Assembly: GCF_014219065.1 (NCBI RefSeq)
Contig: NZ_JACLGO010000015.1
Coordinates: 1 to 64,000 of the forward strand
DNA from: Halopseudomonas xiamenensis
Lineage (GTDB): Bacteria; Pseudomonadota; Gammaproteobacteria; Pseudomonadales; Pseudomonadaceae
Length of the DNA: 64,000 nucleotides
Direction of reading: 5' to 3'
Shown: piece after piece, positions 26,949 through 35,133 of the stretch
Layout of the letters: each line of letters begins with the position of its first letter
How positions within the stretch are numbered: the stretch's first letter is position 1
Translations under genes and position numbers: made by a program
The notes under the pieces: model-generated
Seen by the model: the letters and a program-made list of their open reading frames with translations, nothing else
Told to the model about the DNA's origin: nothing
The model's database searches: none

Positions 26949-28541
26949 TCAGCGCCAAATTGCTTCTACATCGGCCTGATAAATATAGCGCTTGGTTGCC
27001 GTGCCCGCGTCAACGAGGTAATGCTTGAGCGCCGCCTCCAGCGCTTGATCCGAGTGGGTAACCCTGGCTCGCTGGCGAAGATAATCCAACCAGGACTCCA
27101 CGATAAAGCGCTCAACGAAACGTTCCGGGTCGGCCAGATCGCGATACAGCCGCCAATTTCGCGCCCCGTTTCGGCGTCTTGCCTTACCTACAGCGTAGGC
27201 AGCCCGGATGAACTCCGTCTGGTTTTCTGAGCCAGCCCGATAGCAGATTTCAACCGATACCGGCCCATCAGAATGCGATACTTCCCCAGCAATCAGCAGC
27301 TTGTCAGTCTGTGAAACACTCCTGTAATCGGCTTCGCTACCGAGGACGAAAATACCATTACGCGTAAGCAGCAATCCCAGAACGATGGCCGCAGCCGATA
27401 TCAACAAGCTGCCGGTGGTTCCCAGATGTTCAGCCAGGAACCCCCAAACTGCGCCGCCCAGCGCCATGGCGCCCATGTACATAAGTAAATACACCGAGGC
27501 GACTCGCGCCCGAACCCAGTCAGCCGCGCAGGTCTGGATGATAGTCGCAACGGTCGCATTCACCGCCATCCAGGCAATCCCTGCGATCACCAACAGCAGC
27601 CAGACCAGCCATGCCGATTCCAGTAACGCCGCAGCAGCGGTCACCAGCGCGAAGACGAGCGCGCCCACAACCACCAGATTTCTGAGCGGGAAGTGCCTAT
27701 AGAAACGAGTCAGATTGACCGCGGCAATCACCGCGCCTGCGCCCAGCGCGCCCATCAGCATGCCATAACCATCCGCCTCCATACCCAGCCGGTCTCTGGC
27801 AATCAGCGGCAGCAAAGCCCATAACGCGCTGGCGCAACTGGTAAACACGAAGACCTGTTTCAGCGAACTGGTGAGCCGCACGGAGTGGCGGATATAGCGC
27901 AGCCCGCTGCGCATACCGCCTACGAAGGTTTCAGGCGGCAGCACCTCAGGCAGCCGATGGGCCCGCCACAGCAACAGAAAGAGCATTACCGACAGAAAAC
28001 ACAGGACGACCAACGAGAACATGGACGCCGGGCCGGCCAATGCGATAAGCAAACCGGCCAGCGCTGGGCCTACCGCACGCGCCACGTTGGTCGAAATAGC
28101 ATTCAACGCTACGGCAGCCGGGACGATATCACGCGGGATCAAGGTTAACGTCACGGCCATCCAGGCGGACATGCTCAAAGCGCTCCCCGTCCCCAGAACG
28201 AAGGTCAGTATCAGCAATGACCAGACATTGAGCGCGCCGATCAGGCTCATGACCAACAGCACGGCCGCTGCCGTCAGCATCAGTGCTTGTGTGAACAGTA
28301 GCCAGTACTTCCGGCTCACCAGATCCGCAATGACGCCACCCGGCAGACCGAAGAGAAATACCGGGAGCGTCATGGCTGTCTGGATCAGCGATACCATCCA
28401 CGCTGATTCGGTCAGACCCGCCATGATCCACGCTGCGCCGACGGTATGCATCCAGATGGCGAGATTGACGACGGCGCCAGCACCCCAGAACCAACGGAAC
28501 TGCGGATGCGTCAGCGGAAACCAGGTGGCCTGTTGATTCAT
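26949..28541 (-). CDS. ditE: MFS transporter of the MFS_3 (EntS-like) type with C-terminal extension
   Basis: A 530-residue permease. About twelve hydrophobic segments span residues 20-400, beginning FRWFWGAGAVVNLAIWMHTVGAAWIM. The cytoplasmic loop motif DLVSRKYWLL lies between helices 2 and 3. Residues about 415-530 form a soluble alpha/beta extension (VSVEICYRAG...RFVERFIVESWLDYLRQRARVTHSDQ) characteristic of MFS_3 (PF05977). It sits between the FAH gene (45 bases) and ditR, the place of the dit permease. Import of diterpenoid or export of a toxic intermediate are both possible; direction cannot be read from sequence. Confidence 0.87.
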   Translation of the reverse strand: MNQQATWFPLTHPQFRWFWGAGAVVNLAIWMHTVGAAWIMAGLTESAWMVSLIQTAMTLPVFLFGLPGGVIADLVSRKYWLLFTQALMLTAAAVLLVMSLIGALNVWSLLILTFVLGTGSALSMSAWMAVTLTLIPRDIVPAAVALNAISTNVARAVGPALAGLLIALAGPASMFSLVVLCFLSVMLFLLLWRAHRLPEVLPPETFVGGMRSGLRYIRHSVRLTSSLKQVFVFTSCASALWALLPLIARDRLGMEADGYGMLMGALGAGAVIAAVNLTRFYRHFPLRNLVVVGALVFALVTAAAALLESAWLVWLLLVIAGIAWMAVNATVATIIQTCAADWVRARVASVYLLMYMGAMALGGAVWGFLAEHLGTTGSLLISAAAIVLGLLLTRNGIFVLGSEADYRSVSQTDKLLIAGEVSHSDGPVSVEICYRAGSENQTEFIRAAYAVGKARRRNGARNWRLYRDLADPERFVERFIVESWLDYLRQRARVTHSDQALEAALKHYLVDAGTATKRYIYQADVEAIWR

Positions 28542-28586
28542 ATTTCGCTTTTTTCTCTCGTAGCAAACACCGGCGACGTCACCACG

Positions 28587-29471
28587 TTATGGCGTCGGAA
28601 ACCCCAGTCGCCCTGCGCGTCTGGAGCTGGTCAGTTTTCGCCGGTGGCCGACCCGGTTGCGCATCAGGCCGATGCCGTCAATGGATGCTTCGACCAGATC
28701 GTCCGGCTGCAGGAACCGACCCGTCTCCAACCCCACCCCATGTGTGGAACCGGTCAGCACCACATCCCCTGGACGAAGCGCTATGCGTGCGTCCAGGTAA
28801 TTGAGCAACTCATCCAGAGGAAAAATCATCTCCCGCGTATTATCTTGCTGCCGCAGCTCGCCATTCACCCGCAGCTGCATGTCCAGCTCAGGCTGACCAC
28901 CACCACCGAACTCATCAAGCGTACACACCCAAGGCCCGATCGGGCTTGTAGCGTCCATGCCTTTCTGTGTGAAAAGATCCAGCCGTCCCAGTGCCCTGCC
29001 GGCGTCCCGCGCACTGACATCATTTCCGATCGTGTAGCCCATCAGACATGTCGTGGCATGTTCTGCATCGTCCAGGGGCGCACCGACAACAGCAACCAGC
29101 TCGATTTCATAATCCAGCTCGCTTGTCATCGCTGGATAGGAAATCACTCCGTCAGGATCAACGATTGCGGAATCGGGTTTCATATAGGCGAGAGGATGAG
29201 GAGGGGCGGAACTACCCAGGCGAGTCAGGTGCGATAAATAATTAAGCCCGACGCCGAAGATACGGGCACCGGGCTCGATGGGGGCTATGAGGCGAAATCT
29301 ATCTGGCTCAAGCGCTGTCGGCGACAGGTCGAGGGCCCCGATATCTCCCCTGTTGACGCTGCCGGCCCAACGGGAGAACGGGGCATTTATGCGCTGACCA
29401 AAACCTGTATCAGAATGCAACAGAACCCAGTACCGCTCGCCCTTCGCATCTTCTACTCTAGCCAGTCGCAC
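28587..29471 (-). CDS. ditD: Fumarylacetoacetate hydrolase-family protein (third of three)
   Basis: A 294-residue FAH-fold enzyme with a GTG start two bases after the ditC stop; AAGAAGG is 7 bases upstream, inside the end of ditC. Motifs: FGVGLNYLSHLTR, YMKPDSAIVDPDG, LDYEIELVAVVGAP, GYTIGNDVSARDAG and GDVVLTGSTHGVGLETG. Directly downstream of the extradiol dioxygenase, it most likely processes the meta-cleavage product (hydrolysis, decarboxylation or isomerisation). The C-terminus carries a basic extension (HRRKLTSSRRAGRLG) of unknown meaning. Name by order. Confidence 0.86.
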   Translation of the reverse strand: MRLARVEDAKGERYWVLLHSDTGFGQRINAPFSRWAGSVNRGDIGALDLSPTALEPDRFRLIAPIEPGARIFGVGLNYLSHLTRLGSSAPPHPLAYMKPDSAIVDPDGVISYPAMTSELDYEIELVAVVGAPLDDAEHATTCLMGYTIGNDVSARDAGRALGRLDLFTQKGMDATSPIGPWVCTLDEFGGGGQPELDMQLRVNGELRQQDNTREMIFPLDELLNYLDARIALRPGDVVLTGSTHGVGLETGRFLQPDDLVEASIDGIGLMRNRVGHRRKLTSSRRAGRLGFPTP

Positions 29472-29473
29472 CT

Positions 29474-30415
29474 CTAACCCTTCTTGGCCTTGAATTCCGG
29501 ATCGCCAACCTCTTCTGGCGTTTTAACGCTAGGCCCCAGAATCGGGCCAACCAGCTCGTGGCCCCACACGCTCATTTTCTCTGGATTCAGCTCGAACCCA
29601 TCGTCATGCCAGGGTTCACTTTCGGCTATACATTCGAAAGCGAAGCCTGAAGGATTGAAGTGGTAGAAGGAAATATGTGGATCCTGGGAATGCTGACCCA
29701 GCGTCATCATCATCTGCAGCTCGCGCTTCTTCACGATATCGTAGGTCTCGCCCACGTCGCGCAAGCTGCCAACAAACAGACCGACGTGTTGAATCCCCAT
29801 ACGGCCAGGAGCGTGCCCATAGGCGATATCATGGCTGGTGAAGGTATTCAGCCTGGAGCGGAAGAACCCAGTCTTACCCTTGCCAGCACCCGAGCCATAC
29901 CAATGGAAGCCCATGATATTTATAAGGAAGTCTTCCAACTCTGGTGGAAACTCGGATGTCATCAGCACGACATGGCCCAACCCTCTTCTGCCAGCAAGAT
30001 AGCCGCCATGGCGACGTCCTGGCACAAAGGAATCAGGTAGCCACTTCTGCCCGTAGAACAGTTCATGCCGGAAGCCCACCGGGTCAAAGAAGCGGATCAG
30101 CTCCTTGACGCCGCGCTTCTCGCACAGCTCGGCGTCGCCCACGGTAAAGTCCACGCCGGCATCGGTAAACTTCCGGCAGGCTGCTTTGAACTCCATGCGC
30201 CCTTTGGCTTCCCAACCGAGATAGGCCAGTCGATCAACTTTGCCAGGATGAAAGGCGAGACGGTGGCGGCGATCGTCCATACGGAAATACAACGAATCCG
30301 GATCGCCTTCCGGATTCTGACCTATCGCAAAGCCCATTACCGCCGGACCATAGTCGCGCCAGGCATCAAGGTCAGTGGCTTCAAAGCCCATGTAACCCAG
30401 TCCAATAATATCCAT
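29474..30415 (-). CDS. ditC: Extradiol ring-cleavage dioxygenase (type I, VOC fold)
   Basis: A 313-residue two-domain type I extradiol dioxygenase. The Fe(II) ligands are H148 (GLGHVVL), H210 (GIQHVGL) and E261 (FAFECIAE); second-sphere residues H195 and the SFYHFNPSG loop (H243, Y251 region) are present. GAGGAGG lies 5 bases before the ATG. It cleaves a catechol next to its hydroxyls. In the dit pathway the substrate is the diol from DitA/DitB, 7-oxo-11,12-dihydroxydehydroabietate. Flanked by ditB-like (36 bases) and ditD-like (2 bases) genes in one leftward operon. Confidence 0.92.
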   Translation of the reverse strand: MDIIGLGYMGFEATDLDAWRDYGPAVMGFAIGQNPEGDPDSLYFRMDDRRHRLAFHPGKVDRLAYLGWEAKGRMEFKAACRKFTDAGVDFTVGDAELCEKRGVKELIRFFDPVGFRHELFYGQKWLPDSFVPGRRHGGYLAGRRGLGHVVLMTSEFPPELEDFLINIMGFHWYGSGAGKGKTGFFRSRLNTFTSHDIAYGHAPGRMGIQHVGLFVGSLRDVGETYDIVKKRELQMMMTLGQHSQDPHISFYHFNPSGFAFECIAESEPWHDDGFELNPEKMSVWGHELVGPILGPSVKTPEEVGDPEFKAKKG

Positions 30416-30451
30416 CTGTTCCTCCTCGTTCTGCCAGGGACGGGTGGCTGG

Positions 30452-31210
30452 CTATATAGCCAGAAGTCCACCATCAATGACGATATCCGACCCCGTAATG
30501 AATGACGCCTCGTCCGACGCCACGAATACGGCCATCGAAACGACTTCTTCCGGCTCCCCCGGGCGATCCATCAGCACTCCGTCAAGCAGCGCCGCTCGCG
30601 CTACCGGGTTCTCCATGAACGCTGCCGTGCCTGGCGTAGCAATGAAACCGGGGCTCAGGCTCACTGCGCGGATACCTACCGGTGCGCCCTCCACTGCCAG
30701 CTGGCGGGTGAAAGAAACCACTGCGCCCTTGGCGGCGGAATGAGCAGAAATACCGGCCACCTTGGATCCACCCCACGCAGCAGTGGAGGACACGTTGATG
30801 ATCACGCCCTTTTGTTCAGCCAGATGGTTCCACGCGTATTTGGTAGTGTAAAACAGCAGATCCACTTCATTGCGAATGGTAAAGTTCCAATCTTCAATGG
30901 ACATGTCCTGGACAGGAGCAAAGCGGGCAGCGGAAGCGTTGTTGTACAGAATGTCGATCTTCCCACACTCGGCCACTGCGGCCTCCACCCAGGCCTTGGC
31001 CTGTTCGTGGTCGCCAAGGTCCACCGGAGCGCTACCGTACAGGGTGAAACCTTCCTCTGAAAGCAGATCGGCGGTGATCTGATGCTCGGCGGCATTGGTA
31101 TCACAACCCACCACCAGGGCTCCCTCACGCGCAAAACGCAGCGCCGCAACTCTGCCCTGCCCTCCACCAGTACCCGTGATCAGAGCAACCTTACCCTTTA
31201 AACGTCCCAT
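30452..31210 (-). CDS. ditB: SDR, cis-dihydrodiol dehydrogenase candidate with His for Tyr
   Basis: A 252-residue SDR. TGTGGGQG binds the dinucleotide, and YNNAS replaces NNAG. Ser141/142 (NVSSTAAWGG) and Lys161 are conserved, but the catalytic Tyr is replaced by His157 (SAHSAAKGAV). The codon is CAT, so this is not a frame error. The C-terminal FITGSDIVIDGGLLAI is normal. It lies between ditA3 and ditC, the place of the ditB dehydrogenase that should rearomatise the cis-diol made by DitA. The His variant is shared by some uncharacterised SDRs, so activity is plausible but needs proof. Confidence 0.85.
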   Translation of the reverse strand: MGRLKGKVALITGTGGGQGRVAALRFAREGALVVGCDTNAAEHQITADLLSEEGFTLYGSAPVDLGDHEQAKAWVEAAVAECGKIDILYNNASAARFAPVQDMSIEDWNFTIRNEVDLLFYTTKYAWNHLAEQKGVIINVSSTAAWGGSKVAGISAHSAAKGAVVSFTRQLAVEGAPVGIRAVSLSPGFIATPGTAAFMENPVARAALLDGVLMDRPGEPEEVVSMAVFVASDEASFITGSDIVIDGGLLAI

Positions 31211-31255
31211 GAAATCTACCTCGCAACGACCATGACGGATGACCGGGCTTGCCGG

Positions 31256-31477
31256 TTATTCTTCAATCTTTACCAACCAGAGTGCTTCGGCTGGGCAAGC
31301 TGCAGCGCCTTCACGGGCGGCTTCCTCCAGTTCCGGCGCAATCCGGTCGTCGTCGAAATAAACCAGACCATTGTCGTCAAGCTTGTAGACTTCGGGGCAG
31401 ATTGAGGCACACAGACCATAACCGCAGCAGCGACCACGATCAGCAACAGCACGGAAAACAAACTTATCTGAACTCAT
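31256..31477 (-). CDS. ditA3: Single-cluster [3Fe-4S]/[4Fe-4S] ferredoxin
   Basis: A 73-residue ferredoxin. Cluster motif: C17-x2-Y20-x2-C23-x3-C27-P and the distal C61-P. The second Cys of the 4Fe-4S pattern is Tyr20, which favours a [3Fe-4S] cluster. AGAGG precedes the ATG. It carries electrons to the DitA1A2 oxygenase, unusual because most Rieske dioxygenases use [2Fe-2S] ferredoxins. It heads the ditA3-B-C-D-E operon, 46 bases before ditB, with an element-A site 45-65 bases upstream. No cognate reductase is adjacent. Confidence 0.92.
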   Translation of the reverse strand: MSSDKFVFRAVADRGRCCGYGLCASICPEVYKLDDNGLVYFDDDRIAPELEEAAREGAAACPAEALWLVKIEE

Positions 31478-31521
31478 ACCTTTATCCTCTTTATTCGTCA
31501 GGCTCAGCCAGGGACATAATG

Positions 31522-31542
31522 AACATAAAATTCATTTTTGTA
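31522..31542 (-). promoter_or_regulatory. Element A site upstream of ditA3
   Basis: AACA-N13-TGTA with spacer TAAAATTCATTTT, 45-65 bases before the ferredoxin start. On the minus strand TGTTCATTAT provides a -10-like sequence next to the site. Confidence 0.58.
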
Positions 31543-31685
31543 AATTTTTAGTTAGCTAATAGTCGCCCATTTCACTAACAAAGAGGCATTCCAGCGGACC
31601 GCTACGGTTATGCCAACCAATAACCCCTTTAAAATCAGCCATTAAGCCAAATCCACTCAACATCCCTGACGACATACGCAATAAG

Positions 31686-31706
31686 CACAAAAACAAATAA
31701 AATGTT
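31686..31706 (+). promoter_or_regulatory. Second element A site near ditA3, inverted
   Basis: AACA-N13-TGTG read on the minus strand (plus strand CACA...TGTT), facing away from ditA3. No plus-strand gene follows until 35134, so it may be a relic or an auxiliary operator 150 bases from the ditA3 site. Confidence 0.4.
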
Positions 31707-31720
31707 CATATTCCTAGGCG

Positions 31721-32128
31721 TCAGGGGGAGTTCTGTACTCGCTTCGCCGCATCGATAGGTGCTTGCCCGTCCGCAGGGCGAATAAACCCCTTGTCAACCG
31801 CCTCTTCGGTGGCTGCAGTCCACGCGTTCACAAATACCTGCTGAGTTGGGTACCGGGCGTCCAGCTCAGTCGCATTGTAGGGTGTGGTGGTGCCGAACAG
31901 TCCGCAGAAACCGTTACCGCCGGAGTTGCCGGTTCCACTGAGTACGGCAAGCGGTACGTCGACGAAGGGTGTACGTATGCCGCCCAGAGCATTGCCCGAA
32001 GCATCACGCTTGAGCCTCGGGCTGTAGAGAGTGAAATCGATCGCCTGCAATTGGTTCGCGGTGGCCGGAGGGTTGCCTGTTCTGCCCCACTTATCCAACG
32101 CATGGATACGAATGGATAGGGACTCCAC
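31721..32128 (-). pseudogene. C-terminal fragment of an alpha/beta hydrolase-domain protein (PF20091-like)
   Basis: The 135 codons encode the C-terminal part of the large Abhydrolase_10-type proteins: HALDKWGRTGNPPATANQLQ, then GNALGGIRTPFVDVP, GGNGFCGLFGTTTPYNATELDARYPTQQVFVNAW. Full members are about 450-650 residues with the nucleophile Ser upstream. Here a TAG stop lies immediately before the first GTG, and no N-terminal part is recognisable in the next 390 bases. It is therefore a truncated remnant, probably non-functional, next to ditA3. Confidence 0.7.
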
Positions 32129-32516
32129 CTACCAAACTACTGGAGGTTTCTGGGCAAAAGCAAGTTGTTCTGGATGTGTCTGCCTGGCTATTCGCGGCTG
32201 CCGAAAGGCATCGCTCACTTACCACGTCCTTCTTCAGCAATCCGTCCCAGAACATCATCCTTGCTCACCTGGAAAACATCCTCATTATCCAGGTCACAGA
32301 GCATTACCAGAAGCAGGGATCTACAGCAAAGGCCTGCACGGCGAAGTCGCAGTGCGCTGCTTCGTGGGTGCCTTGCTGGGGCTGTGGCTATGGTGGGTAC
32401 GACATGGCTATCCCTGCTCTGCATTTGACGCGCTCATGAATAACGGCGTATGGCCCGCATCAACAGGCCGCATCGTCAGGCCCGAGAAGCCATAGCGACT
32501 CGGGATACAGAGCAAA
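32129..32516. other. 388-base region without a recognisable gene
   Basis: No supported gene. Short open frames exist on both strands, but none has family features. A minus-strand stretch ending ...DNEDVFQVSKDDVLGRIAEE reads like protein but has no identifiable start or relatives. Together with the adjacent hydrolase fragment the region looks like gene debris at the right edge of the dit core. Confidence 0.5.
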
Positions 32517-33281
32517 TCATTTAGTGAGTTCAATTGCGGCCTGATCAATTTTCAACATCGCCATGCCCAGATAACGTCCGACTCCATTGGGCATCCATCG
32601 ACCACCCTGATTGAATAACTGCTCCCGGGAAAAAGCATACTGTCGTGCAGGGTCCGCAAGTTGTTTTTCCAACGCCGGATTTAGGGCGGACAAGCCGGTG
32701 AAGCTATCTAGAACCCGCTGGTCTTGATCAAGCACTTGCTGGGCAGACATGACCCACTGCTCCGCTCCAAGGCGGCTGAACGAAGCTATCTGATATCCCA
32801 GCAGCAGTTGACCTATATCACGGCTCAGAGCATGCAAACTGCTTTGCAGCTCTTCAGCATTATCGATACGCCTATAGTGCGCATCCAGTAGTTCCTGTAG
32901 GCGCGCATGGGAGTCCACCACAGGCAATAACCAGCGTGTATAGCCCGGAGACGTTCTTCGCAGTTCAACCTCCGACTGTGGTAGCTCGGCCGTGTCGGCC
33001 ACGCTCGATTGCAGGCGGCTCAGTTCTGCGCTTACATCCTCAAGCCGCTGACTGGCGGCCAGGCTCTGTAAGCGGGTCATGCCCTGCAGATATGCCTGCT
33101 TATTGCGCAGCTCATAAGGGCTACCGTTTTCGTTGAAATACACCAGAATGTTGGCGCATACCGAAAAGCCCAACGAGCGCATCTCCTGTATCGCCTGCGC
33201 CGAACTCGCCTGTGTTGCATGGGCTGGCAACATCGCAACCAATAACGCAAAACCCCACGCGACCCACTTGAATCCCTTCAT
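32517..33281 (-). CDS. Exported protein of unknown function
   Basis: A 254-residue protein starting at the ATG 15 bases into a longer frame, after GGAGG. Residues 1-24 form a signal peptide (KGFKWVAWGFALLVAMLPAHATQA). The rest is largely alpha-helical with long amphipathic helices (LQSLAASQRLEDVSAELSRLQSS; DSHARLQELLDAHYRRID) and one Cys (SVCANILVYF). I do not recognise a family; it resembles four-helix periplasmic sensor or pilus-accessory domains. It lies 32 bases downstream of the chemoreceptor on the same strand, so a role in chemosensing is possible. Confidence 0.7.
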   Translation of the reverse strand: MKGFKWVAWGFALLVAMLPAHATQASSAQAIQEMRSLGFSVCANILVYFNENGSPYELRNKQAYLQGMTRLQSLAASQRLEDVSAELSRLQSSVADTAELPQSEVELRRTSPGYTRWLLPVVDSHARLQELLDAHYRRIDNAEELQSSLHALSRDIGQLLLGYQIASFSRLGAEQWVMSAQQVLDQDQRVLDSFTGLSALNPALEKQLADPARQYAFSREQLFNQGGRWMPNGVGRYLGMAMLKIDQAAIELTK

Positions 33282-33313
33282 AAAAACCTCCAGCAAACTT
33301 GTCTGCGGCCCCT

Positions 33314-34966
33314 TCAGGTCCGGAAATGACTGACTGACAGCTCAAGCTCTCCTGCCAGCTCCCTTAGTGATGCCACGGCCGAGGTCACCTGATGGGAGAT
33401 CAGATCCCCCTCTTCCGCCATTTTTGCGATTCGCTCTATACCCAGTGAAATATCCTTGCCGCCCTCATTCTGTATCTGCACCGCCGAAGCGATTTCACTC
33501 ACCCCCGTACTGGACGCGCCGACCAGACCAGCCGCCTCCAGCAGCACATTCTCCAGTTCCTGGAGCAGCACCTGGCTGCTATCCAGTGCTGCCGCACCTT
33601 CATCCAGCACTCGCGTGACACTCCCTGACTGGCTTTCGAGTTCATCGGTAAGCTCATTGATGGAGTTGGCCGCCACGGCCGAACGCTGGGCCAGAATACG
33701 CACCTCATCAGCCACAACGCTGAAACCGCGACCACTCTCCCCCGCCCGCGCGGCCTCGATCGCGGCATTCAGTGCCAGCAGATTGGTTTGTGCGGAAAGC
33801 TCCTTGACCCGGTTGATGCTGTCAGTAATGGCAGTGGTGCTGGAGACGAAATCGCCGACCGATAGGGTGATCGCGGCGAAAGCATCCCGCACCCGGCAGA
33901 TTTCATCCAGCAGCCTGGCCAAAGCTGAACGGCCATTCTCTGCCCCTCGCATACTGGCGTCGGCTGAAGACCGCAAATTTTCTGCATGCGAGGCAATGGA
34001 AGCGATACCCACGCTCATCTGCTCAACGGTGGATGAGGCCTGAATGGCCGCACCGGCCTGCTCATTGGCACCCCGTGCCACCTCATTGGAGGTGGTCACC
34101 AGCTCCTCCGCGGAGGCTCCGACCGACTCGGCAATACGCGTCACTTGCTGCACTGCCCTCTGCAGACTGATGATCAGCGCATTGAAGGCCATGGCTGTCT
34201 GGGCTATCTCGTCCCTGCCTGTCACCTCGACACGATGAGTCAGATCGCCGTCCCGCAGCTTGATAGCAGCCTGCTCGATCGCCTTGATAGAGCGCAGAAT
34301 CTGATGACGCACCAGTAGCCCGACAACGAGCGCCAGTGCGATGGCGACCAGAACCGCAACCGCCAATGCCGTAGTAACTGATTTAGCAGTCGCGTCTGCC
34401 GATGTGAACGACATGCTGGCCAACTCCTTCTGCTGATCCAGATACAGGTTAAGGAGGCCGACCAAGCGCGTATAATCCGCCCTTACATAGCCTAGCTGCG
34501 ATGGGGCCAGATACGGATTGTTCAGTGACGCGTCCGCGAGCTGCTCTACTCCCCCGCCAAACGCCACTGCCTGTTCCTGCAGGTTCTGGTAGAGCACCAT
34601 CTCCTCTGCAGTGAGGCTCGCTGACTCAGACAGACCCTGCTCGATCCCTGCCAACATATCCTTCACACTGGCCCGCATGTCTTCCACGTAAAACTGCATT
34701 TCTTCTTCGGAGACATTACCCTCGCTCTGAATGACCTGAACCACAGCCGCGTAAGAGCCGACCATCGCTGCCTGAGAAGCGGCTGCAATGTCCAGTGCGC
34801 GCTGGTATTGACTGAAGCGGACATGCTCCACCTGGTGCAGCACAGCCTGCTGCCGCTTGAGCCCGTCATAAGCAACAGCGGAGATAACGATAAGCAGGAA
34901 AACAATCAGTGCGGGGGCAAATAAAAGCTTCGCGCCAATGGAAAAGCGGCTGAGCCATGGCATCAT
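33314..34966 (-). CDS. Methyl-accepting chemotaxis protein
   Basis: A 550-residue membrane chemoreceptor. TM1 is at residues 9-30 ([22 protein letters not shown]), followed by a four-helix-type periplasmic domain of about 170 residues, TM2 near 200-225 ([22 protein letters not shown]), a HAMP domain ([17 protein letters not shown]), and a long coiled-coil signalling domain whose conserved hairpin tip is [30 protein letters not shown] (here [14 protein letters not shown]...[10 protein letters not shown]). It ends without a CheR-binding pentapeptide. It could mediate taxis toward diterpenoids or their metabolites; the ligand is not readable. Confidence 0.92.
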   Translation of the reverse strand: MMPWLSRFSIGAKLLFAPALIVFLLIVISAVAYDGLKRQQAVLHQVEHVRFSQYQRALDIAAASQAAMVGSYAAVVQVIQSEGNVSEEEMQFYVEDMRASVKDMLAGIEQGLSESASLTAEEMVLYQNLQEQAVAFGGGVEQLADASLNNPYLAPSQLGYVRADYTRLVGLLNLYLDQQKELASMSFTSADATAKSVTTALAVAVLVAIALALVVGLLVRHQILRSIKAIEQAAIKLRDGDLTHRVEVTGRDEIAQTAMAFNALIISLQRAVQQVTRIAESVGASAEELVTTSNEVARGANEQAGAAIQASSTVEQMSVGIASIASHAENLRSSADASMRGAENGRSALARLLDEICRVRDAFAAITLSVGDFVSSTTAITDSINRVKELSAQTNLLALNAAIEAARAGESGRGFSVVADEVRILAQRSAVAANSINELTDELESQSGSVTRVLDEGAAALDSSQVLLQELENVLLEAAGLVGASSTGVSEIASAVQIQNEGGKDISLGIERIAKMAEEGDLISHQVTSAVASLRELAGELELSVSHFRT

Positions 34967-35047
34967 TATGGTACCTCGTTCCTTTTATTATTGTTGTGCT
35001 GCGGGAAAGGTGCCCGCGGTGTGGACAATCCGATCCTTATGCAATAT

Positions 35048-35078
35048 TCTGACATCAGTATACAGTTCTGCAGTCAGA
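35048..35078. promoter_or_regulatory. Inverted repeat between the chemoreceptor and MFS genes
   Basis: TCTGAC (35048-35053) and GTCAGA (35073-35078) flank 19 bases in the divergent promoter region, which also contains CAGTTCTGCAG. Candidate operator only. Confidence 0.3.
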
Positions 35079-35133
35079 AATTGGTAGCATTTCTCCGATA
35101 AGCTGATGCCATAAAAAAAATGAAGGACAGCGT

